A stretch of DNA of 40,887 nucleotides from Syntrophomonadaceae bacterium (GCA_012516535.1 JAAYWP010000020.1:1-40887), one strand, 5' to 3'. Positions 1-9,455 are shown, counted from the first letter of the stretch. The notes: generated from the sequence alone by a model not told the origin. A program made the numbers and translations.

Positions 1-25
1 ACATTTTTGTAGTACAATGTTGTTC

Positions 26-96
26 ACAAGAGATCCTCTCCTTTTGGTTGGTTTGTTTTGGTGCATTCAATTTTACCAAAAGTGATGATCTCTTGT
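26..96. repeat. Imperfect inverted repeat downstream of aspS (10-bp outer arms, 7-bp inner arms)
   Basis: ACAAGAGATC (26-35) pairs with GATCTCTTGT (87-96); CTTTTGG (41-47) pairs with CCAAAAG (76-82). No U-tract on the minus-strand side. Confidence 0.6.
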
Positions 97-144
97 CTTT
101 TTCTTCTTGTTTTCTCCTATAAAAACTTTACACTATGTTTCCTG

Positions 145-1944
145 TTAGTTCTCCCCATCACTCTCTTCATCAAGGGCTGTCCTGATATAGAGTTCCTCCA
201 ACTGTTTTTCTGCAACAGGTGCAGGTGCACTGGTTAAAAGACAGGTAGCACTCTGGGTCTTGGGAAATGCGATCACATCACGAATTGTTGACAAACCCAG
301 TATTGTCATCATCATCCGGTCAAAGCCCAGGGCTATCCCGCCATGGGGAGGTGCTCCATACTCCAGAGCTTCTATAAGAAAACCGAACTTATCTTGGACA
401 TCTTCCTCTTTAAGCCCGATGGCAGAGAAAAGGCGCTTCTGCACCTCCTGTTTGTGGATTCTGATGCTGCCACCACCTAGTTCTATCCCGTTGAGAACCA
501 GATCATAAGCCCGTGCTCTGACCCTTTCTGGGTCAGTTTCCAGTAATGGCAGATCCTCTTCTTTAGGGGAAGTAAAGGGGTGATGCACAGCTTCCAGCCT
601 CTGCTCATCTTCGTTATACTCCAGCAAAGGAAAATCTGTTATCCAGACAAAAGAAAACACACCGGTGTCTATCAGATTAAGCCGTTTAGCAAGCTCCAAC
701 CTCAGCAGTCCTAAAACCTCTTCAGCGGTCTTACTTTGATCCGCAACAAAGAGCAGAAGATCTCCTGTTTTTGCTCCCATCTCAGCGACAAGGCTGTCCA
801 CTTCCTCAGGTTTCATCAGTTTTAAGAGAGGTGACCTGATGCCCTTCTCTCCCAGGATAAACCAAGCAAGCCCCCGGGCACCCCACTCCACTGCCAGCGC
901 GGAAAGCTCATCAAGCACCTTTCTGCTGAACACAGCACCACCAGGTACACAAATACCCCTCACAACTCCACCCTTTTTAATAGGATCAGCAAAAACCCTG
1001 CAGCCGCTGTCTGTCAGCAGTCTTGATACATCCACTATCTCCAGCCCAAAGCGCAGGTCCGGCCTATCGGTCCCATATCTGGCCATGGCCCCCTGGTAGG
1101 TAAGCCTGGGAAAGGGCCTAGTCAGTTCAATACCCAACAATCCCTTAAAAAGATGAACAAACATCTCCTCGATCAGTTCCTGTACATCTGCTTCATCTAC
1201 AAAAGACATCTCAATATCCAGTTGGGTGAATTCCGGCTGGCGGTCTGCTCTCAGATCCTCATCCCGAAAACAGCGGGCAAACTGGAAATATCGTTCAAAG
1301 CCGGCGATCATCAGGATCTGCTTAAATAACTGTGGTGACTGAGGCAGCGCAAAAAATTCACCCGGGTGCACCCTGCTGGGGACCAGGTAATCCCTTGCCC
1401 CTTCTGGGGTGCTGCGGGTCAACAAAGGGGTTTCCAACTCTAAAAAACCATTCTTGCTTAAAAAATCGCGAATAATCGCCGCTGCCTTATGGCGCATAGA
1501 AAAAATATGCCAGTACTCCGGCCGCCGCAGATCCAGATAGCGGTAACGCAGACGAAGTGCTTCATCAACACCTGCCGCGTCCCCAGGGTAAAAGGGTAGA
1601 TCTCTAGCAGTATTAAGGACCCTGATATCATGGGCTATAACTTCAATATCACCTGTAGCCATTTTGGGGTTCTCTGTACCGGGCGGTCTTTTCCTGACCT
1701 CACCCTGCACAGCTAGCACATATTCGGCACGCACACCGTCCGCCATCTCAAAGGCATCCACATTAATATCTGGGCTTACTACCACCTGGACCACACCACT
1801 TCTATCCCGCAGATCAAGAAAAATGACCCCTCCGTGGTCCCGTCTTTTTTTCACCCAGCCCATTAAAACTATATCCTGACCGGTATTGTCTAAGGAAAGT
1901 TCTCCGCATTTGTGAGTTCTCTTTAATTCCCCATTGCTTTCCAC
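145..1944 (-). CDS. aspS: Aspartyl-tRNA synthetase
   Basis: Full-length 599 aa class II aaRS; GWVKKRRDHGGVIFLDLRDRSG OB-fold, FRDEDLRADRQPEFTQLDIEMSF, GGIALGFDRMMM motif 3. Confidence 0.98.
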   Translation of the reverse strand: MESNGELKRTHKCGELSLDNTGQDIVLMGWVKKRRDHGGVIFLDLRDRSGVVQVVVSPDINVDAFEMADGVRAEYVLAVQGEVRKRPPGTENPKMATGDIEVIAHDIRVLNTARDLPFYPGDAAGVDEALRLRYRYLDLRRPEYWHIFSMRHKAAAIIRDFLSKNGFLELETPLLTRSTPEGARDYLVPSRVHPGEFFALPQSPQLFKQILMIAGFERYFQFARCFRDEDLRADRQPEFTQLDIEMSFVDEADVQELIEEMFVHLFKGLLGIELTRPFPRLTYQGAMARYGTDRPDLRFGLEIVDVSRLLTDSGCRVFADPIKKGGVVRGICVPGGAVFSRKVLDELSALAVEWGARGLAWFILGEKGIRSPLLKLMKPEEVDSLVAEMGAKTGDLLLFVADQSKTAEEVLGLLRLELAKRLNLIDTGVFSFVWITDFPLLEYNEDEQRLEAVHHPFTSPKEEDLPLLETDPERVRARAYDLVLNGIELGGGSIRIHKQEVQKRLFSAIGLKEEDVQDKFGFLIEALEYGAPPHGGIALGFDRMMMTILGLSTIRDVIAFPKTQSATCLLTSAPAPVAEKQLEELYIRTALDEESDGEN

Positions 1945-1956
1945 ATTACAGCCTCC

Positions 1957-3234
1957 TTAGTTCAGCAAAGACTTTAGGTATTCCACAAGACCATTTTTAG
2001 GAAGTTCTACCTGTTCCCCTTTTAGCATATCCCTCAGCAGCAGACGGCCCTGCTGAATTTCTTCCAGGCCAAAAATAACCACATAACTTGCCCCTAACCT
2101 GCCCGCAAATTTCATCTGGGCTTTGAGGCTGCGGCCCATCAGATCTTTTTCTGCAGCAAAACCGGCCTTTCTCAGTTCCAGAAGCAGCAGCACAGCATCC
2201 CTATCCAATTTTCCTTCCGGGTCTTCCCCTGCTGTGGCTATATAGATGATCTTTTTCTGCTCTATGGGGAGTTGGACACCCTGATTCTCCAGTGCTATTA
2301 AAACACGCTCCAATCCGATGGCAACCCCGATACCAGGTATAGATAAGCCCCCAATGGTTTCCACCAGATTGTTATAGCGACCCCCTCCAGCTAATGAACC
2401 CTCATCGGGCCCAACAGTTGTTACTTCAAACACGGTTTGTGTATAATAGTCAAGCCCTCGCACCAGTTTTTTATTGATTTCAAAGGGCATCCCTGTTAAT
2501 TGCAAATACTCCTGTACCTGCTGGAAATGACTGCTGCAATCCCCACACAGGTAATCATGAATATCTGGTGAACCATCCAGCAGTTGCTGGCAGCTCTCTT
2601 CCTTACAGTCCAAAATTCGCAAAGGATTTCTCTCCAATCTGTCCCTGCAGTTTGCACAGAGCAAGTCCCGGTGGCTTTCTGTGAACTCTTTCAAAGCCCT
2701 ACCATAATTGGACCTGCACTGAGGACAGCCCACACTGTTGACTAACACCCTTAAATTTGTCAATCCCAGTTTGGTGAAAAAGTCGTAGGTGTAACAGATG
2801 ACCTCCATATCCAGTGCTGGGTCATTGCTGCCAAAAGCCTCGATCCCTAACTGGTGAAACTGACGCATACGCCCTGCCTGGGGACGGTCATAGCGGAACA
2901 TTGGGCCCAGATAATAGAGTTTCACAGGCTGGGGCTGGTTGTTCAAATGGTTCTCCAGATAAGCCCTCACAACCCCTGCTGTCCCCTCAGGACGCAGTGT
3001 GATGCTCCTTCCTCCCCGGTCTTGAAAGGTGTACATCTCCTTTTGCACAATATCGGTGGTATCCCCAACACCGCGCTGAAAAAGCTCTGTGTGCTCAAAA
3101 ATGGGAATTCTGATCTCATGATAGCCGTAAATTTCACTTAGTTCCCTGGCTATCTTCTCCACATAATGCCATTTCTCTATTTCCCCTGGTAACAGATCCT
3201 TTGTGCCCCGGGGTGCCTTAATCAATGTCACCAT
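1957..3234 (-). CDS. hisS: Histidyl-tRNA synthetase
   Basis: 425 aa; APRGTKDLLP N-terminus, LVRGLDYYTQTVFE and GGGRYNNLVE HisRS signatures. Confidence 0.98.
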   Translation of the reverse strand: MVTLIKAPRGTKDLLPGEIEKWHYVEKIARELSEIYGYHEIRIPIFEHTELFQRGVGDTTDIVQKEMYTFQDRGGRSITLRPEGTAGVVRAYLENHLNNQPQPVKLYYLGPMFRYDRPQAGRMRQFHQLGIEAFGSNDPALDMEVICYTYDFFTKLGLTNLRVLVNSVGCPQCRSNYGRALKEFTESHRDLLCANCRDRLERNPLRILDCKEESCQQLLDGSPDIHDYLCGDCSSHFQQVQEYLQLTGMPFEINKKLVRGLDYYTQTVFEVTTVGPDEGSLAGGGRYNNLVETIGGLSIPGIGVAIGLERVLIALENQGVQLPIEQKKIIYIATAGEDPEGKLDRDAVLLLLELRKAGFAAEKDLMGRSLKAQMKFAGRLGASYVVIFGLEEIQQGRLLLRDMLKGEQVELPKNGLVEYLKSLLN

Positions 3235-3305
3235 CTCCTTTTAAACCAAAAACTGCCTCAATATATTCCGATTATACCAAATCAGGGTCTGCCGGGTAAA
3301 ACGAT

Positions 3306-3926
3306 CTATTTGAGAAAGGGGTTATTCAGTCTTTCATTTTTAACTGTGGTAGCAGGGCCATGCCCTGGATAAACCACATAATCATCCCCACAAGGCAAGA
3401 TCTTATTTTTGATAGAGGCAATAATATCCCTGTATGAACCTCCGGGAAAATCGGTCCTGCCTATGGACCCCTCAAAAAGGGTATCCCCTGAAAAAATAAC
3501 CCCATCACCTTTAAGTGATATACTACCTCTGGTATGTCCAGGGGTATGTAAAACAGTCAACACCTCTTTACCCACTGTGATCTCATCTCCATCTTTAAGC
3601 CGGAGAGCAGGAGCCTGGCATATATATTCTCCACCCATGTATGAAGAAAGGTTTTGTTTGGGATCAGTCAAGAGGGAAACATCCTCCTCATGGATAGCCA
3701 GTTTTGCACCTGTGCCCTCGAGCACTTCTGTGTTAGCTGCAATATGATCAATGTGCCCATGGGTATCAACTACATATTTTACATTAAGCCCTTCCTTTTT
3801 TATTTCTTCCAGAATTCGCTGCCCCTCACCACCGGGGTCGATCACCAAAGCATCTTTTGTCTCTTCACACCAAAGCAGATAGCAGTTTGCAGCAATCACG
3901 CCAACAGGCAGTCGCTTGACTTTCAT
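3306..3926 (-). CDS. MBL-fold metallo-hydrolase (glyoxalase II-like)
   Basis: THGHIDHIA, HTPGHTRGSISL and FSGDTLFEGSIGRTDFPGG motifs. Confidence 0.93.
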   Translation of the reverse strand: MKVKRLPVGVIAANCYLLWCEETKDALVIDPGGEGQRILEEIKKEGLNVKYVVDTHGHIDHIAANTEVLEGTGAKLAIHEEDVSLLTDPKQNLSSYMGGEYICQAPALRLKDGDEITVGKEVLTVLHTPGHTRGSISLKGDGVIFSGDTLFEGSIGRTDFPGGSYRDIIASIKNKILPCGDDYVVYPGHGPATTVKNERLNNPFLK

Positions 3927-3942
3927 AAAAGGTCCTCCCTAT

Positions 3943-4401
3943 CTAAAATGCTTTTTTACTGTCCAGCAGAATTGTTACAGGCCCATCATTGACAATTCCA
4001 ACCTCCATCATGGTCTGAAACTCACCGGTTACTACATTAAGACCGCTTGCTCTCAAGTACTCCAATACCTTTTCGAACAAGGGCAGAGCTTTTTCAGGAG
4101 CCGCTGCATCAGTAAAACTCGGCCGCCTCCCTTTGCGGCAGTCACCATAAAGTGTAAACTGGGAAACCACCAAGAGGTCCCCTCTCAGATCAGTGACAGA
4201 TTGATCAAACTTCCCTTCCTTATTGGGGAATATTCTTAAGTTTAAGATCTTATCTGCTAGATAACAGGCATCACTTTGATCATCATCTTTTCCTACACCA
4301 ATTAACACAACAAGCCCGGCATTTATTGGGCGCATCTCTTCGTCCTCCACCCGCACCCAGCCGCGGCTTACTCTCTGGACCACAGCTCTCAAAAAAACCA
4401 C
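3943..4401 (-). CDS. dtd: D-aminoacyl-tRNA deacylase
   Basis: MVFLRAVVQRVSRGWV start, LLVVSQFTLYGDCRKGRRPSF, GEFQTMMEVGIVNDGPVTILLDS. Confidence 0.97.
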   Translation of the reverse strand: MVFLRAVVQRVSRGWVRVEDEEMRPINAGLVVLIGVGKDDDQSDACYLADKILNLRIFPNKEGKFDQSVTDLRGDLLVVSQFTLYGDCRKGRRPSFTDAAAPEKALPLFEKVLEYLRASGLNVVTGEFQTMMEVGIVNDGPVTILLDSKKAF

Positions 4402-4404
4402 TCC

Positions 4405-6579
4405 TTAACTGGGTACCACTCGGTGTACCTCCAATACATCGCTGACATGGCTAACCTTTTGCATGATTTTATAAAGATGTTCAATATTTTGTATTTCCAG
4501 TTTTAAATTGACTTTGGCCATTCTATTTTTCAAAGCCCTGGCATTGACCGCGTTGATCACAGTATCGGTTTCTGCAATAGTGGTCATTATATCTGTTGTT
4601 AGGTGGGGACGGTCAAAGGCTTTTACCTCTATTTCTACCTGATAGGAGGCAGGGGCATCTTCATCCCAACTCACCTCTATTATCCGCTCGGTTTCCCCAC
4701 GAAAATGATGGACGATATTAGGGCAATCCGCCCTGTGCACTGACACACCTCTCCCCCGTGTAATATAACCGATAATCTTGTCGCCAGGCAAGGGATTGCA
4801 GCAGTGGGAGAGGTGAACTGCCAGATCTGTTACCCCTTTAACCCTGACACCTGTAGCTACGGTTTTCTTTTTCTCAGGTATCTTCAACAGCAGTTGAGTC
4901 TCTTCGATGGCAGGTACAGTTTCTTCTTTTTGCAGATCAGAGCGCACCTTGCCGATCACTGTATTCGGAGAAAGAGTACCCCCTCCGATTCCCGCAAACA
5001 AATCCTCCAGTGATTGAAAACCAAGCCGTCTACATACTTCCTCTATTCCTTCAATTCTATAAAAGGCAGCTGGATCATAGCCCTGTTTGCGCATCTCTTT
5101 TTCCAGCATATCCCTTCCCCGAATGATGTTTTCAACCTTCTGTTCCTTCTTAAACCACTGCCTGATCCGGTTTTTCGCCTGTGAGGTCTTAACAATAGAA
5201 AGCCAGTCACGGCTTGGCCCACCGCTCTGTTTGGAAGTAAGTATTTCAACAATATCACCATTTTTCAACTGATAATCAAGAGGTACTATCTTACCATTGA
5301 CTTTAGCGCCAATACAGCGGTTACCCACTTCGGTATGAATGCGGTAGGCAAAATCGATAGGTACTGAGCCGGAAGGGAGTTCCACAACATCCCCTTTTGG
5401 GGTAAAAACAAAAACAACATCTGAAAAAAGATCGATTTTTAGGGATTCCATAAACTCCCTGGCATCGCCTAATTCAAGGTTCCAATCTAAAATCTGACGC
5501 AGCCATGACAGTTTCTTGGCAAATTCCTCATCTGTAGGCCGGCCGCCCTCTTTGTATCTCCAGTGGGCAGCAATTCCATATTCTGCTGTGCGGTGCATTT
5601 CAAAGGTGCGGATCTGCAGTTCAAAGGGTTCACCCAGGGGCCCGATCAGAGTGGTATGCAGTGATTGGTACATATTCTGTTTGGGCATAGCAATATAATC
5701 TTTGAAACGCCCAGGGATCGGCTTCCACATGGTATGGACTATTCCCAGGGTGGCATAACACTCTTTTACTGAATTGACAATAACCCTGACCGCAATCAGG
5801 TCATAGATTTCAGAAATGTCTTTACTCTGCTCCACCATCTTCCGGTAGATGCTGTAAAGGTTTTTTGGCCTTCCCGATATATCAGCCTTGATACCAGCTT
5901 CATCCAATCTATCCTTCAGTTTACTGATCACTAAATTGATGTAATCTTCCCGCTCCTTGCGCTTTTTCGCGATTTTCTCTACCAGTTCATAATATTTTTC
6001 TGGTTCCAGATAACGAAAAGCCAGATCCTCGATCTCCCATTTAATTTTATAGATCCCCAGCCGGTGAGCTACAGGAGCGAAGATCTCCAGGGTTTCCTGT
6101 GCAATTTCACACTGTTTTGCTGGTGGGTGATGCCTCAAAGTGCGCAGGTTGTGCAGGCGATCTGCAAGTTTGATCAGTATCACCCGGATATCCCGGGCCA
6201 TGGCGATAAACATCCTCCGCAGATTTTCCGCGTGTCGATCTTCTTTTGACTTATATTCAATTCTTCCGAGCTTAGTCACTCCGGCGACAAGAAAACGCAC
6301 AGAGGAACCGAACTCTGCCTCAATCTCATCAAGGGTAACCTCAGTATCCTCAACAACATCATGCAATAGACCAGCAATTATGGAGGTGATATCCAACTGC
6401 AGATCTGCCAGGATACAAGCCACTTGCAGAGGGTGCTGAATAAAAGGCTCACCAGAATTGCGCAATTGACCAGCATGAGCTTTTTCCGCGAAAAAATAGG
6501 CACGCTTCACCTTTTCCCGGTCAAAGCCTGGATAGTAACTTTCGATCTTTTCTAAAAGACGCTCTAGTCTCACCTGCAC
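4405..6579 (-). CDS. Bifunctional (p)ppGpp synthetase/hydrolase (RelA/SpoT family)
   Basis: HD domain (GLLHDVVEDTEVT), synthetase domain, TGS (VFTPKGDVVELPSGSVPIDFAYRIHTEVG) and C-terminal ACT domain. Confidence 0.97.
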   Translation of the reverse strand: MQVRLERLLEKIESYYPGFDREKVKRAYFFAEKAHAGQLRNSGEPFIQHPLQVACILADLQLDITSIIAGLLHDVVEDTEVTLDEIEAEFGSSVRFLVAGVTKLGRIEYKSKEDRHAENLRRMFIAMARDIRVILIKLADRLHNLRTLRHHPPAKQCEIAQETLEIFAPVAHRLGIYKIKWEIEDLAFRYLEPEKYYELVEKIAKKRKEREDYINLVISKLKDRLDEAGIKADISGRPKNLYSIYRKMVEQSKDISEIYDLIAVRVIVNSVKECYATLGIVHTMWKPIPGRFKDYIAMPKQNMYQSLHTTLIGPLGEPFELQIRTFEMHRTAEYGIAAHWRYKEGGRPTDEEFAKKLSWLRQILDWNLELGDAREFMESLKIDLFSDVVFVFTPKGDVVELPSGSVPIDFAYRIHTEVGNRCIGAKVNGKIVPLDYQLKNGDIVEILTSKQSGGPSRDWLSIVKTSQAKNRIRQWFKKEQKVENIIRGRDMLEKEMRKQGYDPAAFYRIEGIEEVCRRLGFQSLEDLFAGIGGGTLSPNTVIGKVRSDLQKEETVPAIEETQLLLKIPEKKKTVATGVRVKGVTDLAVHLSHCCNPLPGDKIIGYITRGRGVSVHRADCPNIVHHFRGETERIIEVSWDEDAPASYQVEIEVKAFDRPHLTTDIMTTIAETDTVINAVNARALKNRMAKVNLKLEIQNIEHLYKIMQKVSHVSDVLEVHRVVPS

Positions 6580-6635
6580 CCTCCTTCCTCATGTGATATG
6601 GTAGGGTGTATGCAGTATTTCTGTCAAGCAAACCA

Positions 6636-6878
6636 TCACTTCTCTTTGATATTACTTAGAGAAGAAACCCTTTGCCCTCCCTTTTTTGTTAAGCGGCCCA
6701 TCAGAACACCGATCACAAAACCACAAAAAGCGGTTCCGAAAATGACCAACACAAGGGGGATACCCGGCACTGTCCAGAAAAAAAGCTTGATTGAAACAGG
6801 CCCTGCATTTTGAACAGCAAAAACAGCAATTAATATGATAAACAGAAAAACTCCGATCATATAATACTGCATTTTCAT
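6636..6878 (-). CDS. LapA/DUF1049-like small membrane protein
   Basis: 80 aa with two TM segments and VFAVQNAGPVSIKLFFW, typical of the LapA family. Confidence 0.75.
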   Translation of the reverse strand: MKMQYYMIGVFLFIILIAVFAVQNAGPVSIKLFFWTVPGIPLVLVIFGTAFCGFVIGVLMGRLTKKGGQRVSSLSNIKEK

Positions 6879-6926
6879 ATTTCACCCCTTAAGCAATGCA
6901 GATCTTTATCCTGGATTATTCGCTTC

Positions 6927-7865
6927 TTATCTATTATTTCCCTTCTCTTCGCTGTTTTCTAATAGTATCTGGCACTGTTCGCTCTCTTTGCAACTCAGAC
7001 AATCCTCTTCATTCCTGCAGGGTTCCACATGGATCAGCACCTGGGCACCAGGGTATTTTTCCATGATCTTTTCTTCAATAATATCACAGAGTTCATGACT
7101 GGCTGTAATGTTCATATACTGAGGCACCACCAGATGCAGGTCAATAAACCTCTGGGGCCCTGCCTTACGGGTTCTCAATTTATGATATTCGATAAAATAA
7201 TCTCCGTAATTTTGGAGAATCGCTCTGATTTCCTCTTCTTCATCCTGGGGTAAACTCACATCCAATAGCGGATAAAATGCTTTAACCATAAGCTCACAGG
7301 CAGCCTTGATAATTAACAGAGCTACACCTATAGCGAGCAATGGATCGAACAGGTGAATACCGGTAATCCAGAGCAGTAATAACCCCACTGCCACCCCTGC
7401 TGAAGTATAAACATCTGTTCTCAGGTGGAGCGCATCTGCCTCCAGTGCTACAGAATCGGTCTTAACAGCTGTTTTCATCAAGAGAGAAGAGATAACCCAG
7501 TTGACAGCGGCAGAAAAAGCCATCACCATCAGTCCCCAAAAGGGGGCCTCCACCCGGGCACCTGTGGTGATTTTGACCACCGTCTCCCTGATAATCCAAA
7601 CAGATGCCGCAAATATCAGTAATGCCTCTATCACTGCAGCTACATTCTCAATCTTCCCATGACCGTATTGGTGCTTTCGATCTGGCGGTTTGCTGCTTTT
7701 ACTCACAGCAAATAAAGCGATCAAAGCAGCCACCAGATCCAATCCTGAATGTATCGCCTCTGAAAGCACACTGACAGAACTGATGCTGATTCCCACAGCT
7801 AACTTGATCACTACTAATACTGAGTTGGATAGAACAGATAGCCTAGCCACCTTTACCTTTTCCAA
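6927..7865 (-). CDS. Cation diffusion facilitator family transporter with Cys-rich C-terminal tail
   Basis: ORF extends to 7940, but that part lies in a terminator/leader; proposed TTG start at 7865 with GGGGGTG upstream. CDF core (SVLSEAIHSGLDLVAALIALFAV, HQYGHGKIENVAAVIEALLIF). Confidence 0.9.
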   Translation of the reverse strand: MEKVKVARLSVLSNSVLVVIKLAVGISISSVSVLSEAIHSGLDLVAALIALFAVSKSSKPPDRKHQYGHGKIENVAAVIEALLIFAASVWIIRETVVKITTGARVEAPFWGLMVMAFSAAVNWVISSLLMKTAVKTDSVALEADALHLRTDVYTSAGVAVGLLLLWITGIHLFDPLLAIGVALLIIKAACELMVKAFYPLLDVSLPQDEEEEIRAILQNYGDYFIEYHKLRTRKAGPQRFIDLHLVVPQYMNITASHELCDIIEEKIMEKYPGAQVLIHVEPCRNEEDCLSCKESEQCQILLENSEEKGNNR

Positions 7866-7893
7866 GCTGACACCCCCGCTTAACTTAATATAT

Positions 7894-7937
7894 AAAAAGG
7901 ACTCCATCAAGGTTAATAAAAATGCTTGATGAAGTCC
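7894..7937 (-). terminator. Intrinsic terminator in leader of CDF transporter
   Basis: Minus-strand GGACTTCATCAAG-loop-CTTGATGGAGTCC followed by TTTTT. Confidence 0.85.
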
Positions 7938-7998
7938 CACGGGAATTCATAAGCCCGCTGTCTGAAACAGACCCAGCTCAAAGTTTTGAGCCTGACTT
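7932..7998 (-). ncRNA. Probable NiCo (czcD-type) riboswitch aptamer
   Basis: Four-way-junction-capable RNA: P1 AAGTC/GACTT, P2 GCTCAAA/TTTGAGC, P3 GTCTG/CAGAC, P4 CGGG/CCCG, G-rich junctions (AGG, TGG, AG, TGG). P1 3' strand overlaps the terminator; sits upstream of a CDF gene. Confidence 0.68.
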
Positions 7999-8008
7999 TG
8001 TTATCAAA

Positions 8009-8037
8009 ATCTTAACACAGCCGGCAGCAGGTGGCAA
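8009..8037 (-). promoter_or_regulatory. Candidate sigma-A promoter for CDF leader
   Basis: TTGCCA-17 nt-TAAGAT on the minus strand, just upstream of the aptamer. Confidence 0.45.
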
Positions 8038-8064
8038 CTAAATGAAAATGAGTATTATCCTCAA

Positions 8065-9138
8065 TCAGCGTAAACCGGCATCAGATACTCCTGCACTATC
8101 AAAAGTAGCCATCTCCCTAACGATCTTGAGGGCAGCATCGATCAAATTAAAAGCGAGCACTGCACCTGTTCCCTCTCCTAAACGCATATTCATGTGCAGC
8201 ATAGGCTTTAACCCCAGCCAGCTGAGCATAATTTTGTGTCCAGGTTCCTCTGAAAGATGAGAAGCGATCATATAATCAACAGATCGTGGTGCTAAAGCCT
8301 TGGCGATCATAGCACCAGCACCGGAAATAAAGCCATCGATCACCACAGGAACCCCCCGTGATGCTGCACCCAGGATCACTCCGGCAATACCTCCGATCTC
8401 AAACCCCCCTACCTTAGCCAGTACATCGAGGCCATCTCTGGAGTCAGGTTTATTGATTTTGATAGCCTGTTCCACAGCATTGATCTTACGCTTTAGTGCA
8501 TCAGGGCTGATACCTGTTCCCTTGCCTATAATCAGATCTGCAGGAAAACCGCTAAAGGCTGCAAGAACAGCAGAACTGGGTGTGGTATTGCCGATACCCA
8601 GATCACCTGTTGCCAGGATCTGTACGCCCTTGTCGATCTGCTCAATAGCTGCCTCGATCCCGCCTTCTACAGCAGCTCTAGCCTGCTCCCTGGTCATAGC
8701 AGGGCCTTCACTGAGATCAGCAGTTCCCGGACCCACCCTTTTTACCACAAGGTGGGGATCATCCACAGCTCTTTTAACACCAAAATCAACACAAACCACT
8801 TCAGCACCCACATGCCTGCTGAGCACATTGATAGCAGCTCCCCCGTTCAACATCCCTATCAACATCTGAATTGTCACTTCTTGCTCAGCTGCACTCACAC
8901 CCTTGGCTGCCACCCCGTGATCAGCTGCACAGGTGATAACAGCTTTTTTTGCGAGATCAGGGCTCAACTCCCCGGTAATCCCCGCAATTTTAACAGCTAC
9001 ATCCTCCAGCAGGCCCAAACTTCCAAAGGGTTTGATCAGGTTCTTCTGGTGCTCACAGGCTCGCTCCATAGCCTCCCTATCCAATTCCCTGATCCCTTCA
9101 ATCGTTTTTTCCAGCAGCATTAACAAAACCTCCCTCAA
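8065..9138 (-). CDS. cobT: Nicotinate-nucleotide--dimethylbenzimidazole phosphoribosyltransferase
   Basis: KPFGSLGLLEDVAVKIAGI, AADHGVAAKGVSA, GDLGIGNTTPSSAV, DGFISGAGAMIA. Confidence 0.97.
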   Translation of the reverse strand: MREVLLMLLEKTIEGIRELDREAMERACEHQKNLIKPFGSLGLLEDVAVKIAGITGELSPDLAKKAVITCAADHGVAAKGVSAAEQEVTIQMLIGMLNGGAAINVLSRHVGAEVVCVDFGVKRAVDDPHLVVKRVGPGTADLSEGPAMTREQARAAVEGGIEAAIEQIDKGVQILATGDLGIGNTTPSSAVLAAFSGFPADLIIGKGTGISPDALKRKINAVEQAIKINKPDSRDGLDVLAKVGGFEIGGIAGVILGAASRGVPVVIDGFISGAGAMIAKALAPRSVDYMIASHLSEEPGHKIMLSWLGLKPMLHMNMRLGEGTGAVLAFNLIDAALKIVREMATFDSAGVSDAGLR

Positions 9139-9154
9139 AGTATTGTTGATTTAC

Positions 9155-9194
9155 AAAAAAAGTCCCCAACTCTTTTCAGAGTTGGGGACTTTAC
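9155..9194 (-). terminator. Intrinsic terminator between cobalamin riboswitch and cobT
   Basis: Minus-strand AAGTCCCCAACTC-tgaaaa-GAGTTGGGGACTT followed by a T-tract. Confidence 0.9.
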
Positions 9195-9232
9195 CATCAT
9201 CCCTCAACATTCCCTTTTGGGGAATTTAGGTT

Positions 9233-9406
9233 AACAGGCAGGTCTCCTGGCTCCCGGTTCATCCTCCCCTGCGCCTTCCCGGACCGGTGAACCGGCCAGT
9301 GGCATAATGCAGGTTTGTTCCCGGTTACAGTGGCGGGACCGCTCAAGGATTTTCACCTTGATTCCCTATTCTCCTTATTAAAAGGCACCTGTCACCGCTG
9401 ATATTC
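9233..9406 (-). ncRNA. Cobalamin riboswitch
   Basis: Minus strand contains GGTGCC...GGGAATCAAGGTGAAAATCCTTGAGCGGTCCCGCCACTGTAACCGGG...GCCACTGG...GAGCCAGGAGACCTGCCTG, the B12-box signature. Confidence 0.96.
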
Positions 9407-9417
9407 ATTTGCTATTT

Positions 9418-9445
9418 ATTTTACACAATACTTTTAATCTTTCAA
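9418..9445 (-). promoter_or_regulatory. Candidate promoter for the riboswitch-cobT unit
   Basis: TTGAAA-16 nt-TAAAAT on minus strand upstream of the riboswitch. Confidence 0.5.
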
Positions 9446-9455
9446 GAGCTTATAC

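Noticed and set aside
8300-8869. 189-aa plus-strand ORF antisense to cobT
   Set aside because: Ala/Pro/Thr/Ser-rich shadow of the cobT coding strand; no recognisable domain.
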